Origin: Hyphomicrobiales bacterium
GTDB taxonomy: Bacteria; Pseudomonadota; Alphaproteobacteria; Rhizobiales; Rhizobiaceae
Direction of reading: 5' to 3'
Length of the DNA stretch: 64,000 nt
Assembly (NCBI GenBank): GCA_900473205.1
Contig: UCLB01000027.1
Coordinates: 146,978-210,977, forward strand
Part shown: positions 33,471 through 43,360 of the stretch, piece after piece
Layout: each line of letters starts with the position of its first letter
Position numbering within the stretch: position 1 is the first letter of the stretch
The notes under the pieces: generated by a model
What the model was told of the DNA's origin: nothing
Seen by the model: only the letters and a program-made list of their open reading frames with translations
Database searches by the model: none
Position numbers and translations under genes: made by a program

Positions 33471-34031
33471 ATGACAGCTATCAACGCTGCTAAAATCGTG
33501 ATTCTTGCAACGGACGGATATGAACGTTCCGAGTTGCGAGTGCCTTATGAAGAGCTGAAGAAAAAGGGTGCCGACGTCAAAATCGCATCTCTCGAAAACG
33601 GCGAAATCAAAAGCTGGGACGAGAAGAACTGGGGCGACAGCATCAAGGTCGACATTCTCGCCAAGGACGTCCGCATCGAAGATTTCGACGCGCTTGTCCT
33701 CCCCGGCGGTCAGATCAACCCCGACATTTTACGTGCCAGTGATGATGCCATGCGCGTTGTCCGCGAATTCGTCAAATCGGGAAAGGTCGTTGCAGCCATC
33801 TGCCACGCACCATGGCTTCTCATCGAAGCTGATGCTGTGAAGGGCCGTCAGGTTACCTCCTACGGTTCGATAAAGACTGACGTTAAGAATGCCGGTGGCA
33901 TCTGGAAGGACGAGAAGGTTGTGACCGACAAGGGCATCATCACCTCGCGCTCGCCAGATGACCTTGAAGCTTTTGTCGGCAAGATTGTCGAAGAGGTTGA
34001 AGAAGGTCGCCACGAGCGACGCGCAGCCTGA
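33471..34031 (+). CDS. DJ-1/PfpI-family protein (class I glutamine amidotransferase-like)
   Basis: A 186-residue PfpI-type protein of the DJ-1 superfamily, a group that includes proteases, chaperones and glyoxalase/deglycase enzymes. The nucleophile elbow is AAICHAPWLL (Cys then His), with a Glu early in the chain (DGYERSELRVPYEEL) at the usual charge-relay position. VLPGGQINPD precedes the active site. AAAGGAG lies 6 nt upstream of ATG. The stop is followed by a strong terminator. The substrate is not evident. Confidence 0.85.
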   Translation: MTAINAAKIVILATDGYERSELRVPYEELKKKGADVKIASLENGEIKSWDEKNWGDSIKVDILAKDVRIEDFDALVLPGGQINPDILRASDDAMRVVREFVKSGKVVAAICHAPWLLIEADAVKGRQVTSYGSIKTDVKNAGGIWKDEKVVTDKGIITSRSPDDLEAFVGKIVEEVEEGRHERRAA

Positions 34032-34050
34032 CAGATTTTTGATTTTTGGA

Positions 34051-34078
34051 GCCGCCATGAAAATGGCGGCTCTTTTTT
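34051..34078. terminator. Terminator between PfpI gene and liuC
   Basis: An 8-bp perfect stem GCCGCCAT/ATGGCGGC with a GAAA tetraloop is followed by TC and six T. It serves the plus-strand PfpI gene and ends at the stop of convergent liuC. Confidence 0.88.
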
Positions 34079-34868
34079 ATGGATTTTTGGCCCATCGCGG
34101 TGGGCGCTTTTCCAGAAAAGCAGAGATACCCTCTCTGGCTGCTTCACTTTCCCAAGCATCTGCAAGCGCCTGAACGCTGACATTGATCACCGCATCATCG
34201 ATTTTCATCGATAGGCTGCGGGCTAATGCCTTTGCGCGCCCAACGGCTTGCGGGGCTACCTTCAGGTACGGGGCAACTTCGAATTCCACCGCCTCATCCA
34301 GATCAGACACCGGAACGGCTGCTTTGATCAGTCCTAGACGTGCCGCTTCCGCAGCGTCGAATAGTCTTGCGGACATGAAGACGCGGCGCGCAAAGCCTTC
34401 ACCGATCCGTGCCAGAACATAAGGGCCGATGGTGGCGGGAATGATGCCGAGCTTTGTTTCGGTCAGGCCGAACTTCGCATCCTCAGCAGCAATCGCAACA
34501 TCGCAGATGCACGCCAAACCTATGCCGCCGCCAAAGGCTGCGCCGTGAACCTTGCCGATAAGGGGCGCGCGAAGTTCGTTCAGCGCGCGCAGCATTTCCG
34601 CCAGTTTTCTCGCCTCGCGCATCCTGGTTTCACGGTCAGCCTTGATCTGCGCCATCATCCATGAGAGATCGCCACCCGCGCAAAACAGCTCACCGTTTCC
34701 AGAAAGAATGACCGCGCGGATATCATCATCGGCATTGGCCTTAGTCGCAAAATCCGTCAGTTCGGCAATCATCGTCGCCGTCATGGCATTACGTTTATCC
34801 GGGCGGTTCAGCGTGAGGGAAACGATGCCGCGCGCATCTCTGGATATCTGCAATGTTTCATATTTCAT
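34077..34868 (-). CDS. liuC: Methylglutaconyl-CoA hydratase (enoyl-CoA hydratase family)
   Basis: Crotonase-fold enzyme of 263 residues that hydrates 3-methylglutaconyl-CoA in leucine breakdown. Motifs: SLTLNRPDKRNAMTATMI, the oxyanion segment GELFCAGGDLSWM, and GKVHGAAFGGGIGLACICDVAIA, with the catalytic region FGLTETKLGIIPATIGPYV. The operon context (after liuE, with an 11-bp overlap) makes the methylglutaconyl role more likely than general beta-oxidation. It is the last gene of the liu operon. Confidence 0.88.
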   Translation of the reverse strand: MKYETLQISRDARGIVSLTLNRPDKRNAMTATMIAELTDFATKANADDDIRAVILSGNGELFCAGGDLSWMMAQIKADRETRMREARKLAEMLRALNELRAPLIGKVHGAAFGGGIGLACICDVAIAAEDAKFGLTETKLGIIPATIGPYVLARIGEGFARRVFMSARLFDAAEAARLGLIKAAVPVSDLDEAVEFEVAPYLKVAPQAVGRAKALARSLSMKIDDAVINVSVQALADAWESEAAREGISAFLEKRPPRWAKNP

Positions 34869-35724
34869 GCGCGGCTCCTGTTATCTGGCGGGCGAAAGCG
34901 GCGGCGGTTGCCAGTGCTCGCATATCGACGCCCGTGTCATAGCCCAGCGCAGAAAGCCGGGCCACAACTGCCTCCGTCGCGACATTGCCTTTGGCGCCCG
35001 GCGCATAGGGGCAGCCGCCAAGGCCCGCGACCGAACTGTCGAAGGTGCGGATACCGAACTCCAGCGCGTATTCTATATTGTCGAGGGCGCGGTGGTGCGT
35101 GTCATGGAAATGCCCCGCCAGTCTTGCGGCATCGATATGACGGCACAGCAAACTCAACAGACCTTCAAGTTTTTCCGGGGTTGCCGCCCCAATCGTATCG
35201 CCAAGGCTGATTTCGTAGCAGCCGAGTGCAAGAAGTGCCTCACTCACATCAAGGACATTTTCGGCAGCAACGGCACCATCATAGGGGCAGTCCGTAATAC
35301 AGGAGACATAGCCGCGCACGGGGAGGCCGATGTCCTTTGCCGCTTGGAGAACGGGCTTGAAGCGCTCGATGCTGTCAGCAATCGAGCAGTTGATATTCTT
35401 CTGGCTGAAGCCTTCCGACGCCGAGGCGAAGACAGCGATCTCATCCGCTTTCGCGCTGACTGCCGCCTCAAAGCCTTTCAGGTTGGGCGTCAGCGCGGCA
35501 TAGGTCACGCCCGCCTCGCGGAGAATGCCCGCCAGCACCTCGGCAGCATCCGCCATTTGGGGCACCCATTTTGGGCTGACGAAGCTGGTGACCTCGATTT
35601 TTCGAAGGCCAGTCTGCGAGAGCATGTCGATCAGCGCGATTTTATCGGCGGTGCTGATCATCGCCTTCTCGTTTTGAAGCCCATCCCGCGGTCCAACTTC
35701 AAATATCGTGACTTTATCAGCCAT
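34858..35724 (-). CDS. liuE: Hydroxymethylglutaryl-CoA lyase
   Basis: TIM-barrel lyase of 288 residues cleaving HMG-CoA into acetoacetate and acetyl-CoA, the end of leucine catabolism. Signatures are FEVGPRDGLQNEK (metal Asp, catalytic Arg), SFVSPKWVPQMAD, GHFHDTHHRALDN (metal His pair) and the Cys-loop GLGGCPYAPGAKGN. ATG 35724 overlaps the liuD end by 8 bp and has GAGG upstream; an earlier frame start at 35784 lies inside liuD. Confidence 0.93.
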   Translation of the reverse strand: MADKVTIFEVGPRDGLQNEKAMISTADKIALIDMLSQTGLRKIEVTSFVSPKWVPQMADAAEVLAGILREAGVTYAALTPNLKGFEAAVSAKADEIAVFASASEGFSQKNINCSIADSIERFKPVLQAAKDIGLPVRGYVSCITDCPYDGAVAAENVLDVSEALLALGCYEISLGDTIGAATPEKLEGLLSLLCRHIDAARLAGHFHDTHHRALDNIEYALEFGIRTFDSSVAGLGGCPYAPGAKGNVATEAVVARLSALGYDTGVDMRALATAAAFARQITGAAHEI

Positions 35725-37702
35725 CCTCAGCCTCGAAGACGATGAGTATGTCGCCATGGCTGACCTGCTGTCCTGCCGCCGCATTCAGCGCCGCGATGGT
35801 GCCATCACGCGGTGCGCTCAGCACATGCTCCATCTTCATGGCCTCCAGCACCATCAAGGCCTCGCCTTGCTGGACGGACTGGCCAGCGGTAGCAAATACC
35901 TTGGCAACCAGTCCCGGCATGGGGGCAGCAATCATATTGCCACCCTGATCTTTCGCTGCCGCTTGCGCCAGTGGATCGATCTTCGTCCAGCTGAAGCAAT
36001 GACCATCGATGAAGAGATGGACCTTGTCCTGCTGCGTAAACACGCGGAAGGTTTGACGATAGCCAGCATCCTCCACCGTCACGTTGTTCCCGTCGCGCAT
36101 TACGCGAAAACGGCCCGCTGCAGTCTCCACGGCAGAGCCATCCACGAGCATGTCGATATGCTCGACATCTTCCTCTCGCATGAGCGACAGTTGCAAGCTG
36201 GATGTGCCCCAAATGCGGAAGCAGCGCAGCATATCGAAAGGGTCTGATCCGGTAGGTGGATCAAGGAGGCCACTGACGAGCATAGCGGCAACGGCTGATC
36301 CATAGGCTGGGGGCTCCGGCCTTATGATCAGCTCTGGCAAATGCCGTGCAATTAGCCCGGTATCGACATCGCCGGAGGCGAAACTGGCGTCGCGGGAAAG
36401 TGCGGTCAGGAACGCCAGATTGGTCACGGTTCCAGCGATCTCGGTTGCGCTCAGCGTGGCCGTCAGCTTTCGCAGTGCTGCTTCACGCGTCTCGCTATGC
36501 ACGATGATTTTTGCGATCATCGGGTCGTACCACGGGGTGACCGTATCGCCTGAGCGCACACCGCTATCGATGCGAATGTCCGCCCGTTCGAATTCTGCAC
36601 CATTTGGAAAGCGCAGATGGTCCAGCTTTCCCGTGGCTGGCAAAAAGCCCTGTGCCGCATCTTCCGCATAAAGTCGGGCCTCGAAGGCACGGCCGGTGAT
36701 TGTCACATCATCTTGCGAGAAGGGCAGGGGTTCCCCCGCCGCCACGCGCAACTGCAGTTCCACGAAATCCAGCCCGGTAATGGCTTCCGAAACCGGATGC
36801 TCCACCTGAAGCCTCGTGTTCATCTCCATGAACCAGAAACCATCGCTGCGCAGACCCTGGCTGCCATCGGCAATGAACTCGATTGTACCAGCACCGCGAT
36901 AGCCAATCGTGCGGGCGGCTTCCACGGCTGCGGCACCCATGGCGGCGCGCACCTCTTCCGTCATGCCCGGAGCAGGTGCTTCTTCGATAACCTTCTGGTG
37001 GCGGCGTTGGAGCGAGCAGTCCCGCTCGAAAAGGTGGACGACATTGCCGAAAGCGTCGGTAAAAACCTGAATTTCAATGTGGCGCGGCGAGGTTATGTAT
37101 TTCTCGACCAGCACGGCTGCGTCGCCAAAACTTTTCGCGCCCTCACGCTGCGCGCTCTCCAGCGCCGAGAGAAAATCCTCTGGTTTTTCTACAAGCCGCA
37201 TGCCCTTGCCGCCGCCACCGGCGCGCGCCTTGATCAGCACCGGATAACCGGCCTGCGCAGCCTGATCTTTCAGAAAGGCGGCATCCTGCTCCGCACCATG
37301 ATAGCCCGGCACCACAGGTACGCCGGCTTTTTCCATCAACGCCTTTGCCGCATCTTTCAGCCCCATGGCGCGGATAGCACTGGAGGGCGGGCCGATGAAC
37401 ACCAGCCCTGCCTTTTCGACAGCCTCCACAAAATCGGGGTTCTCAGACAGAAAACCATAGCCGGGATGCAGCGCCTCCGCCCCGGTTTTCAATGCTGCCT
37501 TGATGATTGCCGTGCCATTCAGATAGCTCTCCGAAACGGCAGGCGGGCCGATCCGCACGGCTTCATCAGCAAGCTGCACGTGTTTGGCCTGCGCATCCGC
37601 ATCGGAATAGACGGCGACTGTTTTGATGCCCATGCGCCGCGCCGTGGTTATGACACGGCAGGCGATTTCTCCGCGATTGGCGATGAGTATTTTCTGAAAC
37701 AT
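35717..37702 (-). CDS. liuD: Methylcrotonyl-CoA carboxylase biotin-containing alpha subunit
   Basis: A 661-residue subunit that carboxylates its own biotin with ATP and bicarbonate. The biotin carboxylase part (about 1-445) shows KILIANRGEIACRV, HPGYGFLSEN, the ATP-grasp loop KARAGGGGKGMRLV and FMEMNTRLQVEHPVSE. A BT-type linker region follows. The C-terminal carrier domain has EAMKMEH with the biotinylated Lys near residue 623. Length and layout equal LiuD/MccA. It starts 10 bp after the liuB stop. Confidence 0.94.
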   Translation of the reverse strand: MFQKILIANRGEIACRVITTARRMGIKTVAVYSDADAQAKHVQLADEAVRIGPPAVSESYLNGTAIIKAALKTGAEALHPGYGFLSENPDFVEAVEKAGLVFIGPPSSAIRAMGLKDAAKALMEKAGVPVVPGYHGAEQDAAFLKDQAAQAGYPVLIKARAGGGGKGMRLVEKPEDFLSALESAQREGAKSFGDAAVLVEKYITSPRHIEIQVFTDAFGNVVHLFERDCSLQRRHQKVIEEAPAPGMTEEVRAAMGAAAVEAARTIGYRGAGTIEFIADGSQGLRSDGFWFMEMNTRLQVEHPVSEAITGLDFVELQLRVAAGEPLPFSQDDVTITGRAFEARLYAEDAAQGFLPATGKLDHLRFPNGAEFERADIRIDSGVRSGDTVTPWYDPMIAKIIVHSETREAALRKLTATLSATEIAGTVTNLAFLTALSRDASFASGDVDTGLIARHLPELIIRPEPPAYGSAVAAMLVSGLLDPPTGSDPFDMLRCFRIWGTSSLQLSLMREEDVEHIDMLVDGSAVETAAGRFRVMRDGNNVTVEDAGYRQTFRVFTQQDKVHLFIDGHCFSWTKIDPLAQAAAKDQGGNMIAAPMPGLVAKVFATAGQSVQQGEALMVLEAMKMEHVLSAPRDGTIAALNAAAGQQVSHGDILIVFEAEDG

Positions 37703-37712
37703 CGCGCGCTCC

Positions 37713-39320
37713 TCACATGCGGAAAATGCCGAAGCGGGTGTCGGCTATCGGCGCGTTAAGGGAGACTGAAAGGCTGAGCGCCAGGATCTCGCGGCTTTTG
37801 CGTGGGTCGATGATGCCGTCATCCCACAGCCGGGCGGAGGCATAGAGCGGGTGGCTTTGCCGCTCGAACATCTCGATGGTCGGTCGCTTGAATTCCGCTT
37901 CCTCCTCCGCACTCCAGCTTTGTCCCGCGCGCTGCAGCCCGTCGCGCTTCACCGTCGCCAGAACGCCTGCGGCCTGTTCGCCGCCCATCACCGATATGCG
38001 GCTATTGGGCCATGTCCATAAAAAACGCGGAGAGTAGGCGCGGCCAGCCATGCCATAATTGCCCGCCCCGAAGGAGCCTCCCACCAGCATGGTGATTTTG
38101 GGAACGGAGGTCGTTGCCACCGCCGTCACCAGCTTGGCGCCGTGGCGGGCAATGCCCTCATTCTCATATCGGCGCCCAACCATAAAGCCGGTAATGTTTT
38201 GCAGGAAGACGAGTGGGATTTTTCGCTGTGAGCAAAGTTCGATGAAATGCGCACCCTTTTGCGCCGCCTCGCTAAACAACACACCATTATTGGCAACGAT
38301 GCCCACAGGGCAGCCCATGATATGTGCAAAGCCGGTGACAAGCGTTTCACCGAAACGCGCCTTGAACTCATCGAAACGGGAGCCATCGACAATGCGGGCA
38401 ATGACTTCGCGGATATCGTAAGGCGTCCGCAGGCTAGCAGGGACGACACCGAGAATTTCCTGCGGATCGTAGAGCGGGTCTTCCGGCGCTTGCCATGTCA
38501 CGGTGTGAGCCTTGCGGCGGTTGAGACCGGCCACGGCCTGTCGGGCAAGCGCCAGCGCGTGCTCATCATTTTCCGCCAGATAATCGGCAACACCGGAAAG
38601 ACGCGTATGGACATCGCCGCCGCCCAGTTCTTCGGCAGAGATGACTTCGCCGGTGGCGGCCTTCACCAGCGGCGGACCAGCCAAAAAAATCGTGCCTTGG
38701 TCGCGCACGATGATGGTGACATCCGACATGGCCGGCACATAAGCCCCACCTGCGGTGCACGAGCCCATGACCACGGCAATCTGGGCAATGCCCGCCGCAC
38801 TCATCCGCGCCTGATTATAGAAGATGCGCCCGAAATGATCGCGATCCGGAAAAACCTCGTCCTGATTGGGCAGGTTCGCGCCGCCGCTATCCACCAGATA
38901 GATGCAGGGCAGGTGGTTTTCCTCCGCGATTTCCTGCGCGCGCAGATGTTTCTTGACGGTCAGAGGGAAATAGGTGCCGCCTTTCACCGTCGCATCGTTG
39001 CAGACGATCATGCAGTCCTGACCGCTGATCCTGCCGATGCCGGTGATCAGCCCAGCACTAGGCACGGCAGCATCATAAACATCATGAGCGGCGGTGATGC
39101 CGATTTCCAGAAACGGGGAACCGGGGTCGAGCAACCGGGTCACCCGGTCTCGCGGCAACAGCTTGCCTCGGGCGAGGTGGCGCTCGCGTGCCGTCTCGCC
39201 ACCACCGGCCATGGCGGTGCCGACGGCGTCTCCCACCGTTTTCAAGGCGGCTTCATGGGCGCTGCGATTGCTTGTGAAGGTTTCGCTGCTGGTCAGGATG
39301 GTGGATTTCAGAACGGTCAT
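37713..39320 (-). CDS. liuB: Methylcrotonyl-CoA carboxylase carboxyltransferase beta subunit
   Basis: A 535-residue carboxyltransferase with two crotonase-like halves that moves CO2 from biotin to 3-methylcrotonyl-CoA. It shows the [18 protein letters not shown]-terminal motif, [15 protein letters not shown] (first oxyanion region), [20 protein letters not shown], and [17 protein letters not shown] with [19 protein letters not shown], typical of MCC beta rather than PCC beta. The start overlaps the liuA stop by ATGA. Confidence 0.94.
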   Translation of the reverse strand: MTVLKSTILTSSETFTSNRSAHEAALKTVGDAVGTAMAGGGETARERHLARGKLLPRDRVTRLLDPGSPFLEIGITAAHDVYDAAVPSAGLITGIGRISGQDCMIVCNDATVKGGTYFPLTVKKHLRAQEIAEENHLPCIYLVDSGGANLPNQDEVFPDRDHFGRIFYNQARMSAAGIAQIAVVMGSCTAGGAYVPAMSDVTIIVRDQGTIFLAGPPLVKAATGEVISAEELGGGDVHTRLSGVADYLAENDEHALALARQAVAGLNRRKAHTVTWQAPEDPLYDPQEILGVVPASLRTPYDIREVIARIVDGSRFDEFKARFGETLVTGFAHIMGCPVGIVANNGVLFSEAAQKGAHFIELCSQRKIPLVFLQNITGFMVGRRYENEGIARHGAKLVTAVATTSVPKITMLVGGSFGAGNYGMAGRAYSPRFLWTWPNSRISVMGGEQAAGVLATVKRDGLQRAGQSWSAEEEAEFKRPTIEMFERQSHPLYASARLWDDGIIDPRKSREILALSLSVSLNAPIADTRFGIFRM

Positions 39321-40483
39321 TGCGCCTGCTTCTCCATCAGCTCGCGCCCGATCAGCATCCGGCGAATTTCCGATGTCCCGGCACCGATCTCCATCAGCTT
39401 GGCATCACGGAACATACGGCTGACGGGGGTCTCATTCATGAAGCCCGCACCGCCCATGGCCTGCACTGCCTGGTGCGCCACGATCATGGCTTGCTCCGAA
39501 GCATAGAGAACGCAGGCCGCCGCATCCTGTCGGGTCACCTTGCCGCGGTCGCAGGCACGGGCGACCTCATACATATAGGCGCGGGCCGTGTTGAGCGCCG
39601 TATACATATCCGCAATTTTGCCCTGCATGAGCTGGAAGCTGCCGATGTTTTGGCCGAACTGCTTGCGGCTTTTGAGATAGGGCATGATCTCATCGAGGCA
39701 AGCTGCCATGATGCCGGTACCGATGCCGGAGAGAACGACACGCTCGTAGTCCAGACCGGACATCAGCACCCGCACGCCTCGGCCTTCTTCGCCAAGGACA
39801 TTTTCCATCGGCACTTCGACATCCTCGAAGATCAGTTCCGCCGTGTTGGAGCCGCGCATGCCCAGCTTGTCGAAATGCGGGCCGGTGGAAAAGCCTTTCA
39901 TGGATTTCTCCACGATGAAGGCGGTGATGCCCCTGCTGCCAGCTTCCGGGTCCGTCTTGGCGTAAACCACCAGCGTATTGGCGTCCGGCCCGTTGGTGAT
40001 CCAGTATTTCGTGCCGTTCAGCCGATAGTGGTCGTTGCGCCTCTCGGCTCGCAACTTCATCGAAACCACGTCTGAACCCGCAGCGGCCTCCGACATCGCT
40101 AGAGCGCCGACATGCTCACCCGAAACCAACTTCGGCAGATATTTGTTTTTTTGCTCGTCGCTGCCGTTGAGCTTGATCTGGTTGACGCAGAGGTTGGAAT
40201 GCGCGCCGTAGCTGAGGCTGACGGAGGCGGATGCGCGGGCGATCTCTTCCACGGCAACCGTATGCGCCAGATATCCCATATCCGCACCGCCATAGATATC
40301 GGGAACAGTGATGCCCAGAAGCCCTAGGCTTCCCATCTCACGCCAAAGCTCTGCCGGGAATTCGTTTGCCTTGTCGATCTGGGCTGCGAGCGGCTTTACC
40401 CGTTCCTGCGCAAAGCGATGAACCATATCGCGCGATGCGTCGATGTCTTCGCCGAGATCAAAGCTCATGGCGTTGGTGAACAT
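39317..40483 (-). CDS. liuA: Isovaleryl-CoA dehydrogenase
   Basis: FAD acyl-CoA dehydrogenase of 388 residues that oxidises isovaleryl-CoA, passing electrons to ETF. It includes [34 protein letters not shown] (FAD contact), and [14 protein letters not shown] with the catalytic Glu at the position used by isovaleryl-CoA dehydrogenases. The C-terminal [20 protein letters not shown] is typical. It is first gene of liuABDEC; GGGAGG precedes ATG 40483. No liuR regulator gene is adjacent. Confidence 0.94.
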   Translation of the reverse strand: MFTNAMSFDLGEDIDASRDMVHRFAQERVKPLAAQIDKANEFPAELWREMGSLGLLGITVPDIYGGADMGYLAHTVAVEEIARASASVSLSYGAHSNLCVNQIKLNGSDEQKNKYLPKLVSGEHVGALAMSEAAAGSDVVSMKLRAERRNDHYRLNGTKYWITNGPDANTLVVYAKTDPEAGSRGITAFIVEKSMKGFSTGPHFDKLGMRGSNTAELIFEDVEVPMENVLGEEGRGVRVLMSGLDYERVVLSGIGTGIMAACLDEIMPYLKSRKQFGQNIGSFQLMQGKIADMYTALNTARAYMYEVARACDRGKVTRQDAAACVLYASEQAMIVAHQAVQAMGGAGFMNETPVSRMFRDAKLMEIGAGTSEIRRMLIGRELMEKQAQ

Positions 40484-40638
40484 GAAACGGCTCCTCCCAT
40501 TTCAGGCAACGACCAACCACTCTCCCCAGTGGCGCGACCGTCACGGCATTTCAATCGCGGGCAGAAGTTCGCCGACGATTTGTCACCATGCTACGCCGGA
40601 ATAATGTGAACTGCCAACCTCCGTGGCGGAGGAATTTG

Positions 40639-40827
40639 ATGAGCGGGAGCAGTCGCGGTCAAAAAATCCACGCAGAATCACGCAATCGTCACTGGCTCAA
40701 TCGATTATATCTGCATATGAGAACTCGCCGAACATTATTCGGAGCTATGCAAATGCGATCTGCCATTCTTTCGCCTCATTTGCGTCATGATTGCGTCCTT
40801 TTTGCACGTCGATTCCTGCAATTTTGA
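40639..40827 (+). CDS. Doubtful 62-residue basic ORF
   Basis: ATG 40639 follows GGAGGA at 5-nt spacing. The product starts MSGSSRGQKIHAESR and is rich in Arg and His, with no recognisable domain. The ribosome site is the only support, and basic low-quality composition argues for chance. Confidence 0.2.
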   Translation: MSGSSRGQKIHAESRNRHWLNRLYLHMRTRRTLFGAMQMRSAILSPHLRHDCVLFARRFLQF

Positions 40828-41087
40828 AGACGAGATTAATTTTTCTTCATAAAAATACAGACATTCCTTGTCTTTTTGAGTGTGCGTTGCCGCAATTTTG
40901 TTGCGCTGCACCATAGCGTTTTTTGCTTGATAAGCTTTGATTTCTGTTCGGAAGCGTCTCTGCCGTCAGGGCAAACCGAGAACGCTATAAGAATAAATCA
41001 AATGTAGCTTCCACCTCAATACATAAGGTAACACCGTTGCCTTGAAGGGCTTGGGAAGCGTTGGTCTGTTTCTTCTTGGTTGGCTGT

Positions 41088-41103
41088 ATTTTAATATTAA
41101 AAT
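41088..41103. promoter_or_regulatory. AT-only 16-bp perfect palindrome upstream of exoY
   Basis: ATTTTAAT/ATTAAAAT lies about 170 bp before the exoY ATG. AT-rich sites of this sort are used by Ros/MucR-type repressors of exopolysaccharide genes in rhizobia, but no consensus match is claimed. Confidence 0.3.
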
Positions 41104-41274
41104 CAGTTCTTTTGTGAGTATTTTGGGTTCGCCTGCCCGGTAAGACTAAGGCGGGTTGCCTCACAAAAAATTCAAAAGCACCAAATTCTGGTCACAGCCT
41201 TGCTGTCAGATGATACTCGAAATGACGCGCCCAACGGGTACCGACCATCGCAAAACATAAATGGAGTCCTCTCT

Positions 41275-41955
41275 ATGAAGTCCGCGACTCGATCGGCTGT
41301 TTCGCCGCTTAGTAGCTCAGATGAATTTGATGTGAGCTTTCCGATCGGAGGAATCGCTAAACGCAGCTTTGACGTTTCGTCAGCCCTGCTAGCACTCCTC
41401 GTACTTAGCCCGATCTTTCTTATGATCATGGCTTTGGTTAAATTTTCTGACCGCGGTCCCGCATTTTACGGGCATCGTCGTGTTGGACATAACGGACGTT
41501 CTTTTCATTGCCTTAAGTTCCGCACCATGGTGATGAACGGTGATGAAGTCCTGCGACAGTATCTCTCTGCAAACCCAGACGCTGCAGAGGAATGGAAATC
41601 AACACGCAAGCTGAAGGACGACCCGCGAGTTACCGCAATCGGAACCGTTCTGCGCAAGCTTAGCCTTGATGAGCTGCCACAGCTTATCAACATCATTCGT
41701 GGTGAGATGAGTGTCGTCGGCCCCCGTCCGGTGGTTGATGAAGAGCTGAACTATTACGAAAGTGCAGCTTCTTATTATCTCAGCACACGCCCAGGCCTCA
41801 CCGGCTTGTGGCAGATCAGTGGTCGTAACGACGTGTCTTATAAGGCTCGCGTCGATTTCGACACGCAGTATGTGCGCAACTGGTCGATGATGCAGGACGT
41901 GTTTATTATCGTCAAAACCATTCCGGCTGTGTGCATGTCACGCGGCAGCTATTGA
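41275..41955 (+). CDS. exoY: Exopolysaccharide-initiating sugar transferase (ExoY type)
   Basis: Undecaprenyl-phosphate sugar-1-phosphate transferase of 226 residues, the ExoY length, which starts a polysaccharide repeat on the lipid carrier at the inner membrane. One N-terminal hydrophobic hairpin (about 29-53) is followed by the catalytic domain: KFSDRGPAFYGHRRVGHNG, CLKFRTMV, DPRVTAIGTVLRKLSLDELPQ, and VGPRPVVDEE then RPGLTGLWQISGRND. ATG 41275 has GGAG 8 nt upstream; an in-frame TTG at 41200 is less likely. It is followed after about 0.13 kb by exoF. The polymer cannot be named from these genes alone. Confidence 0.9.
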   Translation: MKSATRSAVSPLSSSDEFDVSFPIGGIAKRSFDVSSALLALLVLSPIFLMIMALVKFSDRGPAFYGHRRVGHNGRSFHCLKFRTMVMNGDEVLRQYLSANPDAAEEWKSTRKLKDDPRVTAIGTVLRKLSLDELPQLINIIRGEMSVVGPRPVVDEELNYYESAASYYLSTRPGLTGLWQISGRNDVSYKARVDFDTQYVRNWSMMQDVFIIVKTIPAVCMSRGSY

Positions 41956-42081
41956 ACAAAATCCTTAGCTCGGCGTTTTGCAGCATTAAGATATTGCGGC
42001 CACTTTTTTGTGGCATTTGCGACCGGCTTAAAAGCTGGTCGTAATCCGGCTGCGCGCGCAGCCGTAAATATGGAGTTCAGT

Positions 42082-43353
42082 ATGGTTGGCACTGCCGCCG
42101 GATTTTCATTGAATGGTGCGTGGCGCAAGGTTCCTGCGCTTTTCATAGCGGCCTCTCTGGTCGTTATCGGTCCGCTCCACGCTTTCGCGCAGGATAATCA
42201 ATACCGCCTTGGTACTGCCGACAAGCTTCGCATTCGCGTTGCGGAATGGCAGCCCGCCGATGGCACGATCCGCAACTGGGATGTCATCAACGGCGATTAT
42301 GCCGTTGGTGCGTCTGGTTCGCTGTCTCTTCCCTTCATCGGTCAGCTGGATGTTGCAGGCAAGACCACCGGTGAGGTTGGCGAGGAAATCGGTGCGCAGC
42401 TGCAAAGCAAATTTGCGCTTCGCAATCTTCCTTCCGCTTCCGTCGAGGTCTCGCAGTTCCGTCCCGTGTTCCTCACGGGCGATGTTCAGCAGCCTGGTGA
42501 ATATCCCTATGCACCAAATCTCACCGTCCTGAAGGCCGTCAGCCTGTCCGGCGGTCTGCGCCGGTCGGATGCCGGTCAGCGTTTTGCCCGTGATTTCATC
42601 AACGCCCGCGGCGATGCCGCCGTCTATGATGACCAGCGTGGTCGCCTTCTGGCGAGACAGGCGCGGCTTCAGGCCGAAGTCCGGGGCGACAAGGAAATTA
42701 CCAAGACGCCTGCGCTTGAAAAGATCATCAATATCGATGCGCTTCTGGAAAGCGAAAACGCGCTCATGAAGTCGCGTAGCGAACGCTATACGCTTCAGTT
42801 GAAGGCGCTGACCGATCTGCGACAGCTTCTGGAAACGGAAGTCGAATCCCTGCAGAAGAAGTCGGAAACGCAGAACCGTCAGCTTCAGCTGGCAAATGAA
42901 GACCGCGAGAAGGTCAACCGTCTGAACGAGCAGGGGCTTGCCCTTGCGCAGCGACGTATTTCCGCCGAAGAGCGTGCCGCCGAGGTGGAATCTACGCTTC
43001 TCGATATCGATACGTCTTCGCTGCGCGCCAAGCAGGATATCAATAAGGCCATGCAGGACGAGATCAATCTGCGCAATGACTGGGTCGCACAGCGCTCCAA
43101 GGAATTGCAGGATACGGAAGCCGAATTGCAGAAGCTGAACCTGCAACTGGGCACCAGCCGCGAGCTGATTTCCGAGGCGCTTGCGCAATCGGCAGAAGCA
43201 ATCCGCTTTGATCCATCGGGCAAGTCGGCAACCATCACCTACATCATCGTGCGTGAGGAAGAGGGCAAATCCAAGGAAATTAAAGCCGATGAAACGACGT
43301 CCATCCAGCCCGGCGACGTGATAAAGGTGTCATCAGAAATTCTGATGCAGTGA
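42082..43353 (+). CDS. exoF: Polysaccharide export protein (ExoF type, OPX family)
   Basis: Periplasmic/outer-membrane polysaccharide export factor of 423 residues, matching ExoF. A signal peptide (about 1-36) ends HAFAQDN. The Poly_export domain (RLGTADKLRIRVAEW, SGSLSLPFIGQLDVAGKT) and a SLBB-like segment (VFLTGDVQQPGEYPYAPNLTVLKAVSLSGG) follow. A long coiled coil with many E, R, Q and L covers about 190-370. ATG 42082 is chosen for GGAG at 6-nt spacing; earlier in-frame starts precede the signal peptide. No lipobox Cys is seen. Confidence 0.88.
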   Translation: MVGTAAGFSLNGAWRKVPALFIAASLVVIGPLHAFAQDNQYRLGTADKLRIRVAEWQPADGTIRNWDVINGDYAVGASGSLSLPFIGQLDVAGKTTGEVGEEIGAQLQSKFALRNLPSASVEVSQFRPVFLTGDVQQPGEYPYAPNLTVLKAVSLSGGLRRSDAGQRFARDFINARGDAAVYDDQRGRLLARQARLQAEVRGDKEITKTPALEKIINIDALLESENALMKSRSERYTLQLKALTDLRQLLETEVESLQKKSETQNRQLQLANEDREKVNRLNEQGLALAQRRISAEERAAEVESTLLDIDTSSLRAKQDINKAMQDEINLRNDWVAQRSKELQDTEAELQKLNLQLGTSRELISEALAQSAEAIRFDPSGKSATITYIIVREEEGKSKEIKADETTSIQPGDVIKVSSEILMQ

Positions 43354-43360
43354 GGTCGAG

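Larger units (their letters stand above)
40484..41274. other. 0.8-kb non-coding gap upstream of liuA and exoY
   Basis: This holds the divergent promoter regions of liuA (minus) and exoY (plus). Base composition becomes clearly AT-rich from about 40690 to 41120, unlike the neighbouring genes. One weak small-ORF candidate (40639-40827) and a 16-bp AT palindrome (41088-41103) are listed separately. No RNA gene or convincing -35/-10 pair was recognised. Confidence 0.6.

Noticed and set aside
34569..35745. Long plus-strand frame across liuC and liuE
   Set aside because: It is a shadow of two overlapping, well-conserved leucine degradation genes on the other strand.
41998..42015. GCCAC-T6-GTGGC hairpin before exoF as a terminator
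   Set aside because: The T tract is in the loop rather than after the stem, and exoF follows as part of the same unit.
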